64,000 bases of DNA from JAFGRU01 sp016934985 (GCA_963665045.2 CAXXJQ010000002.1:1-64000); one strand, 5' to 3'; shown: positions 8,902 through 16,928, numbered from the stretch's first letter. Numbers and translations are program-made. Notes: a model not told the origin generated them from the sequence alone.

Positions 8902-9613
8902 CCGTCTTTTCCTCCGTGTCTCGAAGCATCTGGGCCTGCACATCCCGGTGAGCATTGACCAGATGCCGGGTCATTGCCTTTTCTGCGGCAACAATCCGGT
9001 GGCGCTGGACAGCTGCCAGAATAGCTCTATGTTCGGTAATCGTTTTTTCTATCCGGCCGGGGGTATAGAGGCTCGAAATCCAGCCATTTGGCAGGGTGGT
9101 GGTCATCGATTTCATCAGTACGTAGAGGGTATTGTTCTTCGAAGATTCAGCAAGAAAACGATGGAACTGGCGGTCGCAGCGAATCACTTCCTCAATGTTG
9201 TTTTCCGCGGCATACTTTTCAAAAAGCCGACAGGCCTCCTCCATCTGGGTGGTATCATTGGCGTCTGCATTCTTTGCAGCAAGGCTCGCAACTTTCGGTT
9301 CAATGATCAGGCGAACCTCGAAATTGTCATTGATCGACTGTTCGTTGTTTTTCAGCCAGGCGGTAAAAGCCTTGAACTGCCTTCCCCGCGGTTCTTCAAT
9401 GAACACCCCTTTACCATGGCGGATTGTCACTTGACCTGAAGCTTCGAGCATCTTTAAGGCTTCGCGAATAGACGAGCGGCTGACTCCAAGCTTTTTGGTA
9501 AGAACGTTTTCCGAATAGAATTTTTCCCCGGGCTTGAAACCTTCCTTTGCAATCATCTGTTTGATGACGTCTATAATGCTCTCTGACAGACGGACTTTTT
9601 TGATTGAATTCAT
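8873..9613 (-). CDS. FadR/GntR-family transcriptional regulator
   Basis: 246 aa. The N-terminal winged helix (about 8-75) contains LGVSRSSIREALKMLEASG, and an all-helical FCD effector domain follows (about 85-225), so it belongs to the FadR subfamily. Such proteins usually repress uptake and catabolic operons and release DNA on binding the organic acid. It heads the run into the MBL, TRAP and glycerate kinase genes. A TGTCTG-N5-CAGACA dyad and a sigma-70-like promoter lie directly upstream, suggesting autoregulation of the whole operon. Confidence 0.88.
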   Translation of the reverse strand: MNSIKKVRLSESIIDVIKQMIAKEGFKPGEKFYSENVLTKKLGVSRSSIREALKMLEASGQVTIRHGKGVFIEEPRGRQFKAFTAWLKNNEQSINDNFEVRLIIEPKVASLAAKNADANDTTQMEEACRLFEKYAAENNIEEVIRCDRQFHRFLAESSKNNTLYVLMKSMTTTLPNGWISSLYTPGRIEKTITEHRAILAAVQRHRIVAAEKAMTRHLVNAHRDVQAQMLRDTEEKTDGGQDHHPD

Positions 9614-9654
9614 TGAGGGCTCGAACGTAAGAAAATGAAAAACTTCTCATCAGA

Positions 9655-9671
9655 TGTCTGCTCATCAGACA
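9655..9671 (-). promoter_or_regulatory. Candidate operator for the FadR-like regulator
   Basis: Inverted repeat TGTCTG (9655-9660) - CTCAT - CAGACA (9666-9671). TCATCAGA also occurs twice as a direct repeat (9648-9655 and 9663-9670). It lies just downstream of the proposed -10, where bound repressor would block initiation. Confidence 0.5.
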
Positions 9672-9676
9672 AGTTA

Positions 9677-9704
9677 AAAATAACAGTTTAGAAAGGATTG
9701 TCAA
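9677..9704 (-). promoter_or_regulatory. Candidate sigma-70 promoter of the TRAP/glycerate operon
   Basis: On the minus strand TTGACA (9699-9704) is followed after 16 nt by TATTTT (9677-9682). It is about 65 bp upstream of the regulator ATG and adjoins the dyad at 9655-9671. Confidence 0.5.
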
Positions 9705-9912
9705 ACTAAAATGCAACGAGCATCTTTCTACCCTCCTCCACAATAAATTTTTTTAAACCTTTCAAAACACTAAACACGGCAAACGGATACCTCAACCCAA
9801 AGAAAGTTTTCCAATGGCATTTCTCCAGCTTTTCGTTACCGGATCAAAGCCTATAAAATCATTTGTGTAAATCGCCGCAGCCGGTTACAACACATAATCT
9901 CAGGAGAAACTG
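9705..9912. other. Intergenic, nothing recognised
   Basis: AT-rich spacer between the divergent FadR-like operon and the IS256 relic. No gene, RNA or repeat seen. Confidence 0.5.
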
Positions 9913-10075
9913 ATGGCCCTACCCAAAAATCTGCTCGACGTTCTGATGAAGGATTACAAGAATCCTGAAGACCTTATCGGGGGCACAGGGCCCCTGAAGC
10001 AACTTACTAAAAAACTGCTGGGGCGAACCATGCAAGCCGAGATGACTGAACATCTTAGGTATAAAAAGCATTCGG
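9913..10075 (+). pseudogene. IS256-family transposase N-terminal fragment
   Basis: The first ~54 codons match the start of Mutator/IS256-type transposases: a KDYKNPEDLIG phrase, then LKQLTKKLLGRTMQAEMTEH ending in LRYKKH. A real transposase has about 400 aa and a DDE catalytic core, all missing. The match stops near GGGACATTCTATATT (10075-10089), after which the frame continues into unrelated codons. This is a dead insertion-sequence end. Confidence 0.75.
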
Positions 10076-10089
10076 GGACATTCTATATT
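10075..10089 (+). repeat. Short shared motif GGGACATTCTATATT, copy 1
   Basis: This 15-mer recurs exactly at 12672-12686. Both copies border mobile-element debris. It may mark element ends or a small palindromic repeat. Chance is not excluded but is unlikely for 15 bp. Confidence 0.35.
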
Positions 10090-10258
10090 CCCCGTCGAGG
10101 ACACCACGGCTATCTTCGACGTGACCTTTTTCCCCAACGCCTACGCCCGCTTCTGCGGCAAGCTCTGCCGCCACAAATCGTACATTTTGAAAGGCCGGGT
10201 CGAAGAGGAATTCGGCGTGGCGACCTTGAATGCCGAGTGGGTTGGGTTTTTGGACTGA
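10085..10258 (+). pseudogene. DNA polymerase III alpha (DnaE-type) C-terminal fragment
   Basis: A frame different from the IS256 one reads FPVEDTTAIFDVTFFPNAYA, then RFCGKLCRHKSYILKGRVEE and EFGVATLNAEWVGFLD, then stop. This is the OB-fold tail of DnaE or error-prone DnaE polymerases, where 'FPxxYxxF...YILKGRVEEEFG' is typical. Only ~57 codons remain of a protein of about 1,000 aa, with no start. It is the 3' end of a gene cut off by insertion or deletion at the IS256 junction. Confidence 0.65.
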
Positions 10259-10362
10259 AAAAGGACTATCTCACGAGGGGGGAAAAGATGAGAGCGCCCA
10301 AGCAAAGGATGTCCAAAAAATCCTAAGGAAATTTTGGATACCATTATGAAACAACAAATAAG

Positions 10363-10394
10363 ACGGCCCGACCGATTGCAATCGGTCGGGCCGT
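10363..10394 (-). terminator. Strong hairpin terminator
   Basis: Perfect 15-bp arms ACGGCCCGACCGATT (10363-10377) and AATCGGTCGGGCCGT (10380-10394). On the minus strand the stem is followed by a T-rich tract (CTTATTTGTTGTTT). It is placed to end the D-threonine aldolase-like gene, which stops at 10458. Confidence 0.75.
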
Positions 10395-10457
10395 TTGGTG
10401 TTCTGGAAAAGGTGTATTGTCAGAAAACGAATTTTCCCTTGAGAAGAGAAGTTTCTA

Positions 10458-11603
10458 TCACCAGCCACGAAAACGAGCCCAATATTCCATTTGGTTTTCA
10501 GAATTTGCAGGCAATAGATGGTAGCCATCAAATTGAGTTGCCGTTCCACAGGCATGATTAGGCAAGATACGCAGTCGGGTGCCGACCGGCAACACTGGTA
10601 TTTTTGCCACGCTGCCAGGACGAAGAGCAATAATTCCATGTTCCTGGTTTGCCATTGTAACAATGAGATCCTGAAGTACATGGCCATCAACATCACAAAC
10701 GATACCGTACCCCTGATCGATGGTCTGATCCTTCGTGCCTCGATCACTGGACAGAGCCATCCATCCGGCATCGACAATGACCCAGCCACGTTCGTTCTGA
10801 TGTCCAATGACTGTCGTCAGAACGGAAAGTGCAATATCATCAAGCATGCACACACCAATGCCAGCCATCACCAGATCGAAAAACACAAATACGCCGGCAC
10901 GAAGCTCTGTTACTCCTGAAAGATCGCTTGCAAAATGAGCTGTAGGTGTCGAGCCTACGCTGACGACAGGACACGGCAATGCCGCCCCCCGTAAAATTTT
11001 TACTGCAGTGACCGCTGCAGCTCTTTCACGTTCAGCGAAGGCTGCCAGCTCCTCTGCCCCTTTTGCATGATAGCTTTCTCCGGCATGCGTCAGCACTCCT
11101 CGCAACTCTGCTCCGCCTTCATGGAGCATGCGGCCGATGACAGCAATTTCCGGATCGTCCCCTTTCAGACCGGAACGATGTCCGTCGCTGTCAATTTCAA
11201 TCAGTCCAGGGATCGGATCCCCGGAACGCTGCGAGGCTTCAACAATTGCCAAAGCTTGGTTTTTAGAATCCAGTAAAACGCTCAGGTCACAGCCTTTGGC
11301 GCGAAGCTCCAGCACACGATTCAATTTGTCCGGGGAAATCCCCACCGCATAAATCATGTCTTTAACACCTGCCTCAGAAAAAACCTCCGCTTCTTTCAAA
11401 GTGGAAACGGTGGCGGTGCCATTGTTGTCTTTCAACAGGCGCTTCGCGATCTCAACACACTTCGCCGTTTTCAGGTGAGGGCGAAGCGAAACACCCAGCT
11501 TATTTGCATGTGACCTTAATCTGATGATGTTTCGATTCATTTTCCTCTCGTCGAGGATCAAGCAAGGTGTCGACAAGTGATTTAAAGTCGGGGCTCCAGC
11601 CAT
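10458..11603 (-). CDS. D-threonine aldolase / D-serine dehydratase-like PLP enzyme
   Basis: About 381 aa, a fold-type III PLP enzyme: an alanine-racemase N-terminal barrel followed by a D-serine dehydratase-like C-terminal domain. Lys45 in RPHLKTAKC is the expected PLP lysine. H350 and C352 in PNHACGTA are the expected metal ligands of this family. It cleaves or dehydrates a D-beta-hydroxy amino acid; D-threonine, D-serine and 3-hydroxy-D-aspartate cannot be told apart here. The ATG at 11603 has GAAGGA about 10 nt upstream and is preferred over the GTG at 11639. Lone gene, ended by the hairpin at 10363-10394. Confidence 0.8.
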   Translation of the reverse strand: MAGAPTLNHLSTPCLILDERKMNRNIIRLRSHANKLGVSLRPHLKTAKCVEIAKRLLKDNNGTATVSTLKEAEVFSEAGVKDMIYAVGISPDKLNRVLELRAKGCDLSVLLDSKNQALAIVEASQRSGDPIPGLIEIDSDGHRSGLKGDDPEIAVIGRMLHEGGAELRGVLTHAGESYHAKGAEELAAFAERERAAAVTAVKILRGAALPCPVVSVGSTPTAHFASDLSGVTELRAGVFVFFDLVMAGIGVCMLDDIALSVLTTVIGHQNERGWVIVDAGWMALSSDRGTKDQTIDQGYGIVCDVDGHVLQDLIVTMANQEHGIIALRPGSVAKIPVLPVGTRLRILPNHACGTATQFDGYHLLPANSENQMEYWARFRGW

Positions 11604-11941
11604 AGCCTTTTCCTTCAGGGGCAGGGGAAAACCGTTCACTTTTCTTCAGACGGTTTCTGGTCAGCGATTTGATTTTCCCAATTTTGCAGAAATCTGCATA
11701 AAATTTCTATCGTCAATTTAGCGCGAGACAGGAGCTAATTTCCAGAAAAGAACGTCTTATATATTCTGACCAATGAGAATGGCCAACCCCTATTTTGAGG
11801 TTGGCCATTTCTGCTTCTTATGGATAGTGACTTGTGGGGCAAAAAACAATGTAAAAGAGGGTTGCACATGGCCAGCGGGAATTCATAATCCCGACCACTT
11901 TGCATGGGGTGAATAAAGTAGAAAACATACGTCTTTACCAT
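11604..11941. other. Intergenic spacer
   Basis: No gene recognised. It contains a hairpin of perfect 11-bp arms, AATGGCCAACC (11778-11788) and GGTTGGCCATT (11799-11809), with only a weak T-rich tail. A 68-codon minus-strand frame at 11735-11941 has no family features. Confidence 0.5.
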
Positions 11942-11989
11942 TTGACAATCGGTAAAGAATATTTTATCGTTACTTTAAGCCGAAAGTAA
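11942..11989 (+). promoter_or_regulatory. Promoter and operator of the toxin-antitoxin pair
   Basis: TTGACA (11942-11947), 17 nt, TATCGT (11965-11970). Just downstream is the dyad TTACTTT (11970-11976) - AAAGTAA (11983-11989), a likely binding site for the AbrB-type antitoxin. AAAGGAGG follows immediately before the ATG at 12000. Confidence 0.5.
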
Positions 11990-11999
11990 AGGAGGCGTT

Positions 12000-12212
12000 A
12001 TGCCAAAGGTCAGTGCAAAGCGGCAAATTACCTTGCCTATAGGTCAGTGTGAAGCCCTGGGAATTGAACCAGGGGATGAAGTGGAAAGCTTTGTGGCTTA
12101 TGGGCAATTGACTATTGTAAAGAAGCAGAAAGGGGCTGCTAGGGGCGTCTTAAGGCATGTTCAGGGGGACCCTTCCATGACCGATGAGGAGTCATTGGAG
12201 AGCGCCCTGTAA
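12000..12212 (+). CDS. AbrB/MazE-type antitoxin
   Basis: 70 aa with an N-terminal SpoVT-AbrB swapped-hairpin domain: VSAKRQITLPIGQCEALGIE followed by PGDEVE, the family signature. The acidic tail (MTDEESLESAL) would wrap the partner toxin. It is preceded by AAAGGAGG, and its stop overlaps the toxin start in TAATG, so the two are translationally coupled. It should neutralise the PIN toxin and repress the operon through the dyad upstream. Confidence 0.85.
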   Translation: MPKVSAKRQITLPIGQCEALGIEPGDEVESFVAYGQLTIVKKQKGAARGVLRHVQGDPSMTDEESLESAL

Positions 12213-12634
12213 TGATCGCAATAGATACCAATGTGCTGTTGCGATATCTGCTTGAGGATGATGCCCATCAGTTTGAAAAAGCGGTTAAATTGATTTCGGG
12301 GCAGCAGAAAGTTCTGGTCACTGATGTAGTGCTGGTTGAAACGATCTGGACACTGCGAGGGAAAAAGTACCAGTTGAACAAGAACGATCTGGTGGCTGTT
12401 ATTCAGGCGCTGTTTCAGGAGACGAACATCAGGTTTGAAGATGGCCAGGCCGTATGGCTTGCTCTCACCGATTACCGAAACGCAAAACCGGTGAAGGGAA
12501 AAGAAGCTGATTTTGCTGATGCCCTGATCGTCAACAAGTCGAAACAAATCGCCAGTAAGGAAAATACGCCTTTTGAGGGATCGTACACCTTTGACCTTGC
12601 CGCGCAGACTTTGCCGGGAGCCAAGGCTCCTTAA
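12212..12634 (+). CDS. PIN-domain ribonuclease toxin (VapC-type)
   Basis: 140 aa, one PIN domain. The acidic metal site is visible as Asp5 (MIAIDTNVLL), Glu43 (VLVETIW), Asp100/Asp103 (EADFADALI) and Asp128 (YTFDLAA). VapC toxins cut tRNA or rRNA when freed from the antitoxin. The AbrB/PIN pairing is a standard type II module. The stretch after the gene is packed with mobile-element remains, so the pair may have arrived with them. Confidence 0.88.
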   Translation: MIAIDTNVLLRYLLEDDAHQFEKAVKLISGQQKVLVTDVVLVETIWTLRGKKYQLNKNDLVAVIQALFQETNIRFEDGQAVWLALTDYRNAKPVKGKEADFADALIVNKSKQIASKENTPFEGSYTFDLAAQTLPGAKAP

Positions 12635-12990
12635 TTACGAGGCATGTCAACGCTTATTGAAGAACCTCGGAGGGACATTCTATATTAGCCACGTCAAGGA
12701 AAAATATTTCTCTTTGAAAAATAAATAGTTAGCCTGATAGCCTGTGATTAGGCGCACGTCTCCTGCGTATTTGTTTGCGGCGATTTCTCACTTTTTCGGC
12801 GAATCATGAGGTTTATCGTTACAGGCTATCCGACATGCCCCGCCCATGTGGGGAACGGGATCGTCACATCATTCCTTATCCAGACATAATGGCTGTCAGC
12901 CAGTAGAAAATAAGTGACCTGCCCCTTGCAAACGTGGATTATGTGAGGATCATTGATACCCACACAGAGCCATAACCAAGGAGGCAGGTC
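12635..12990. other. Non-coding left flank of the IS110-family element
   Basis: No coding frame. It contains the shared 15-mer at 12672-12686 and a 10-bp inverted repeat (12736-12745 and 12821-12830). The last ~160 bp before the transposase may be the left end of the element. Some IS110 elements encode their guide ('bridge') RNA here, others at the right end. The exact boundary could not be set. Confidence 0.4.
12736..12830 (+). repeat. Inverted repeat enclosing 75 bp
   Basis: GATAGCCTGT (12736-12745) pairs perfectly with ACAGGCTATC (12821-12830), and GAT/ATC just inside can extend the stem with a bulge. Its position upstream of an IS110 transposase makes a structured RNA or an element end possible. 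Confidence 0.45.
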
Positions 12991-14106
12991 ATGAAAAAGA
13001 ATAACATTTTTGTTGGTCTTGATGTTCACAAAAATTCCATTCATGTTGCGTTGGCCGATGATGGCCGCCATGGCGATGTACGCTCTTATGGCACCATCGA
13101 AGGCGATCTCGTGGCACTCCACAAGGTTGTTCGAAAACTGCAAAGTACTGGAGCGACCCTGCACTTTGTTTATGAAGCCGGACCTTGCGGTTACGATATT
13201 TACCGCTCTTTGACAAGCCAAGGCCTTGACTGTACGGTCGTAGCGCCCTCAAAAATCCCGCGGAAAAGCGGGGACCGGATCAAAAATGATCGCCGTGATG
13301 CCGTTAACCTGGCCCGCCTGCACCGTTCGGGAGAACTGACGGCCGTTTACGTTCCGACCGCAGAAGATGAAGCCATGCGGGATCTGACTCGGGGCCGTGA
13401 AGATGCCGTCAAAGCCCTCCGCGTTGCCAGACAACTGCTGCTGGCCTTTTTGCTTCGCCACGGCTATCACTACAGCGGTCAATCCTATTGGAGCAAAGCC
13501 CACTTCAACTGGATTGCCGATATCAAAATGCCGCATCGGGCCCAGCAGGTTGCGCTCCAGGAATATGTTCATGGAATCCAGGAACAGCTGGGTCGCGTAC
13601 AGCGGCTTTCCGGGCAGATTCGGGATCTGATCCCGGATTGGCAACTGGCCCCACTCGTAGGCGCCCTGCAGGCCCTGCGGGGGGTTTCCCTGATTGTTGC
13701 CGCGACAACGGTGGCCGAACTCGGCGACCTGACCCGATTTGCATCGGCAAAACAGTTAATGGCTTATCTGGGACTGGTGCCCAGCGAACACTCCACCGGA
13801 GACAGTATCCGCCGGGGCGGTATCACCAAAACCGGCAATGGACATGTTCGGCGCGCCCTCACGGAAGCCGCTCATGCCTATAGCCATCCGCCCCGGGAGA
13901 GTCGAGTCCTGCTGGCTCGCCTGGAGGGTCTGTCCCAGGAAGTCCGGCAGATTGCCTGGAAAGCACAGCTTCGGCTCTGTGGACGCTTTAGAAGACTGAT
14001 GGCCAGGGGGAAGAATCGAAAAACAGTGGTCATAGCTACGGCTCGTGAGCTGGTCGCCTTCATGTGGGCCATTGCGCAGGTCATTCAGCCAGGGTCCCGA
14101 GCATAG
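12991..14106 (+). CDS. IS110-family transposase (DEDD recombinase), copy 1
   Basis: 371 aa, full length. The RuvC-like DEDD residues are Asp11 (GLDVHK), Glu62 (YEAGPCGY) and Asp100/Asp103 (KNDRRDA). The C-terminal Tnp_20 domain has SEHSTGDSIRRGG and ITKTGNGHVRRAL, with the candidate catalytic serine. IS110 enzymes are guided by an RNA from the element's own non-coding end and insert without normal inverted repeats. AAGGAGG precedes the ATG. It faces a second, different IS110-family gene across a 446-bp spacer. The gene looks intact. Confidence 0.92.
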   Translation: MKKNNIFVGLDVHKNSIHVALADDGRHGDVRSYGTIEGDLVALHKVVRKLQSTGATLHFVYEAGPCGYDIYRSLTSQGLDCTVVAPSKIPRKSGDRIKNDRRDAVNLARLHRSGELTAVYVPTAEDEAMRDLTRGREDAVKALRVARQLLLAFLLRHGYHYSGQSYWSKAHFNWIADIKMPHRAQQVALQEYVHGIQEQLGRVQRLSGQIRDLIPDWQLAPLVGALQALRGVSLIVAATTVAELGDLTRFASAKQLMAYLGLVPSEHSTGDSIRRGGITKTGNGHVRRALTEAAHAYSHPPRESRVLLARLEGLSQEVRQIAWKAQLRLCGRFRRLMARGKNRKTVVIATARELVAFMWAIAQVIQPGSRA

Positions 14107-14552
14107 CAATTTATATCAAAGATCGACGTTTAAAAAAATCCAGCAAGGAGGCAGCGAGAAACCTGCATAAAATACATCCCAGGTCAGAGCCAGAGACGCG
14201 ATCACGTTCAGGAGAACCCTCGAGAAGGCTGTGCGAATAAGGCCAAAACGCCGAATTTCCGACTTCAGAGCGAGGCAGCTCCGCGACGAAGCCAAGTCAT
14301 GCGGTATCCAACCCGCGTATATCAGAGTGATCAAACGTCGTCACCAGATCCCGTCTCTGCCTGTGCCCTGGGGTAACAAACAAGGCAAAAACCCTGAAAA
14401 GCAAGGGCGGGGACGTGTTTATTCTATTGACAACTGACAGCCATATCAGCCTTCATGATTCAAGTGAGAGGCCCTGGTTTGTCCCGCACGAGGTCATTGC
14501 CTCAACGTTCTTGAACGGGCTCTTCTCGCCGGTGGCTGTTTCGTTACTTTGA
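14107..14552. other. Long non-coding stretch between two convergent IS110 genes
   Basis: No convincing gene; a 68-codon plus frame at 14231-14437 lacks family features. The block is too long for a simple trailer. It probably holds the right ends of both elements. A short hairpin potential is GCGG...CCGC near 14300-14317. If element 1 is of the IS1111 type, its guide RNA would lie here. Confidence 0.45.
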
Positions 14553-15836
14553 TTAAGGCTTGAAACAGTCAGAATTAAACGTTTCGTTGTTTTTCATCAG
14601 GGTCCAGGCCACAACCAGCAGCTTGGCGGCCAACTTGACTTTCATCTTCATCTTGATGCCACGCTCCAATTCGCGCCCTTTGAGAAGTCGGGTGAAATAC
14701 TGACGAATGGCCGTGTTGCTATAGGAGGCGACGAGGGCCGCCTGCACCAGGGCGTAACGCAGGGCGGCTTTGCCCTGCTTGGAGATTACCGGTGTCGCCC
14801 TGTCGCTTTGCTTGCCGCTGCGTGAAGCGCATAAGTCCAATCCGGCCAGGCGCAGTACCTGCTTGCGGTTGGTAAAACGTTGTGGATCGCCGATGGCCCC
14901 CACAACCATGGCCGAAACAATCGGTCCAAAGCCGGGAATGGTTAGCAGGCAGTCATAAGCCGGAAAGGCCTGGGAAACCGTCTTGAGTTGCGTCTCGAGT
15001 TCCTTTTTGATGCGCCGGACCTCCCGCAACTGCTCCACAAGCATTTTCCCCTCCCAGAGGGCAGCCTCCGGTATCGGGCACCCCGCGGAACCCTTGGCGT
15101 CTTCCCAGATGCCTCGCAGGATATTCTCCTGCTCGATGCGCATTTTGCGGGTGGACAGCTGATAAAGAAAATCCTCGAAAGGGATATCCTTGATCTGGTG
15201 GGGGGCGAACCCCTGGGCGATAATATTCATGACCAAATCGTCTTGCCCACCTTGCGGCATGCGCCGTTCCATCTCCGGGAAATATTGGGCCAGCAGGGTA
15301 TTCCGCAAGCGCATGCGCAACGCGTGTTCCTGCTTTTTGAGTTTGGCCCGGTAAGCCAGCAAGCTCCGTAATTCCCGCAACGCTCCTGTTGGTAGATCGT
15401 AAAACTGGCAACGGCCCTGACCAACCAGATCGGCGACATTGGCGGCATCTTTCGTGTCGTTTTTGTCCCAGCGGCCATCCAGCAAAGCCCGGTTTTTCTT
15501 GACGGCGACGTTGGAGACATAGACCACTTCCTCGTTTTGTCCGATGAGATATTCCGCCAAGGGCTTGTGATAGGAAGCTGTGGGTTCCACCCCGAAAACG
15601 GGGCGTCGTAAACCATGCTGAATGCAAAGATCGCACACCAGGGATTGCAGGCTCTCGAACCCTGAGATACTGTTGTCAAAGACCAGTTTCTTTTTCAGTG
15701 TCCGGCCATCCGGGGTTCCAAAAAAGGCATGGTGCTTATCTTTGGCCACATCAATGCCGACCACCAGTGTGTCGCTTGAGCCCCGAATATAGGATCTGAG
15801 TTCTTTGAATTTTTCCAGACGGTTTTGCTTTTTCAT
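14553..15836 (-). CDS. IS110-family transposase, copy 2 (different subgroup)
   Basis: 427 aa, full length. DEDD residues are Asp29 (GIDVAKDKHH), Glu84 (GVEPTASYH) and Asp127/Asp130 (KNDTKDA). The C-terminal region carries LTIPGFGPIVSAMVVGAIGD, then QVLRLAGLDLCASRSGKQSD and PVISKQGKAALRYAL. The protein is longer than copy 1 and only distantly similar, so these are two separate insertions and not a duplication. GGAGG lies before the ATG. The gene has no frameshift or stop and could be active. Confidence 0.92.
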   Translation of the reverse strand: MKKQNRLEKFKELRSYIRGSSDTLVVGIDVAKDKHHAFFGTPDGRTLKKKLVFDNSISGFESLQSLVCDLCIQHGLRRPVFGVEPTASYHKPLAEYLIGQNEEVVYVSNVAVKKNRALLDGRWDKNDTKDAANVADLVGQGRCQFYDLPTGALRELRSLLAYRAKLKKQEHALRMRLRNTLLAQYFPEMERRMPQGGQDDLVMNIIAQGFAPHQIKDIPFEDFLYQLSTRKMRIEQENILRGIWEDAKGSAGCPIPEAALWEGKMLVEQLREVRRIKKELETQLKTVSQAFPAYDCLLTIPGFGPIVSAMVVGAIGDPQRFTNRKQVLRLAGLDLCASRSGKQSDRATPVISKQGKAALRYALVQAALVASYSNTAIRQYFTRLLKGRELERGIKMKMKVKLAAKLLVVAWTLMKNNETFNSDCFKP

Positions 15837-15960
15837 TGTGTCCTCCCGCAGAATTTTTGACTTCCATGGATAGCAGGAGTGAGGGCATAATACCAGTCTG
15901 GTAATAATTTATTTTCCTTATAAATTCCGAGGATTTAACCTTTGTCCTGTGGGTAATATA

Positions 15961-16013
15961 ACGTTGTTAATTAGTCAATTAGGGTCAATTTTTATTTGAC
16001 TAATTAACAACGT
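15961..16013 (+). repeat. Perfect 18-bp inverted repeat
   Basis: ACGTTGTTAATTAGTCAA (15961-15978) and TTGACTAATTAACAACGT (15996-16013) are exact reverse complements separated by 17 bp. There is no U tract of terminator type. The arms could be facing terminal repeats left by an excised element, or an operator. Confidence 0.6.
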
Positions 16014-16102
16014 CCTTTAGGTCTTCTAAAAGCGGATTTACTGTCCAGTCAAAACCGGAAACACTGTCCAGTCAAATCGGATTGCGCACGAGAATCATTT
16101 CA

Positions 16103-16141
16103 AACTAACACTAAGAGTCAAACGGAGACTTGACCCCTCTG
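16103..16141 (+). repeat. Dispersed repeat family B, copy 1
   Basis: This 39-bp unit contains AGAGTCAAACGGAGACTTGA followed by CCCCTCTG and recurs with one mismatch at 61657-61695. A looser copy is at 61617-61644. GTCAA/TTGAC inside the unit can pair. It resembles the REP-like elements found between genes in deltaproteobacteria. A partial tandem (TGACCCCTCTGATCTT twice) follows. Confidence 0.65.
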
Positions 16142-16190
16142 ATCTTCTGACCCCTCTGATCTTCGCAGAGTGCGTCTTGGCATTCTCGAT

Positions 16191-16928
16191 TCAGGTAATC
16201 CAGCGTCTCTTGATGTTGCGAAGGCTCACCGCAAACAAACCGGCACAGAACAGGATAAGCAGAAAAAGATCCAGCGAGTAAGGCATGGCATGGCCGCCGT
16301 GGACAGCACCGTGGAGTAGGTCGGCCCCGTAGGTCAAGGGCAGCACATAAGAAAGAGGCTTTAGGAACAGGGGAAGTTTTTCTATGGGAAAAAAGAGACC
16401 GCACAGAAAAACCATGGGAAAGCGGAAAAAGTTGGAAAACGTCTGCGCCTCGAAAACCTCGCTGACGGCCACGGCGATGAAAAGGCCCAGAAAGGTCGAG
16501 GCCAATGCAATCATGATTACGGCGGGGAGAAACAGGCTCCAGGCCACCTGGGAAAGATCGACGAGGAAGGCGGCCATGACGACCGGCACGAAAGCGTTGA
16601 CGGCACCAAAAAGAACGGCACCACTGGTTTTAGCCAGCATCAGCAATTCCAGTCGGATGGGGGCCAGAAGAAGCCGTTCGAAGGAACGGTTCTTTTTCTC
16701 GAAGGTTACTGTCACGGCCAGCATGGATGTGGTGCCGAAGAGAATGGAGACAGCCACCACCCCTGGCAGCAGGGAGGGTATGCTTCCCAGGCCGCTCCCC
16801 GATTTGATAAAAAACATGGCCGTCCAGGCCAGAGGAAAAATGAGACCCCAGCTGACATTGGGAGGTTTTAGATAATAGGTTCGCATGTCCTTGAACAAAA
16901 TATTCCAGAAAGCGATCCAGGACTTCAC
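16191..16928 (-). CDS. ABC-2 type transporter permease
   Basis: 245 aa with about six membrane spans and the ABC-2 fold. The conserved C-terminal stretch FFRFPMVFLCGLFFPIEKLP is typical of drug/lipid exporters of the NodJ/YadH group. It overlaps the ATPase gene by 4 bp. The pair should form a homodimeric exporter. Substrate unknown; an ArsR regulator upstream hints at stress- or metal-responsive expression. Confidence 0.88.
   Translation of the reverse strand: MKSWIAFWNILFKDMRTYYLKPPNVSWGLIFPLAWTAMFFIKSGSGLGSIPSLLPGVVAVSILFGTTSMLAVTVTFEKKNRSFERLLLAPIRLELLMLAKTSGAVLFGAVNAFVPVVMAAFLVDLSQVAWSLFLPAVIMIALASTFLGLFIAVAVSEVFEAQTFSNFFRFPMVFLCGLFFPIEKLPLFLKPLSYVLPLTYGADLLHGAVHGGHAMPYSLDLFLLILFCAGLFAVSLRNIKRRWIT

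Larger units (their letters stand above)
15837..16190. other. Intergenic region with inverted and tandem repeats
   Basis: Non-coding. It holds the left flank of IS110 copy 2, an 18-bp perfect inverted repeat (15961-16013), a tandem ACTGTCCAGTCAAA pair near 16040-16078, and a family B repeat (16103-16141). It looks like a landing zone for small elements. Confidence 0.6.
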
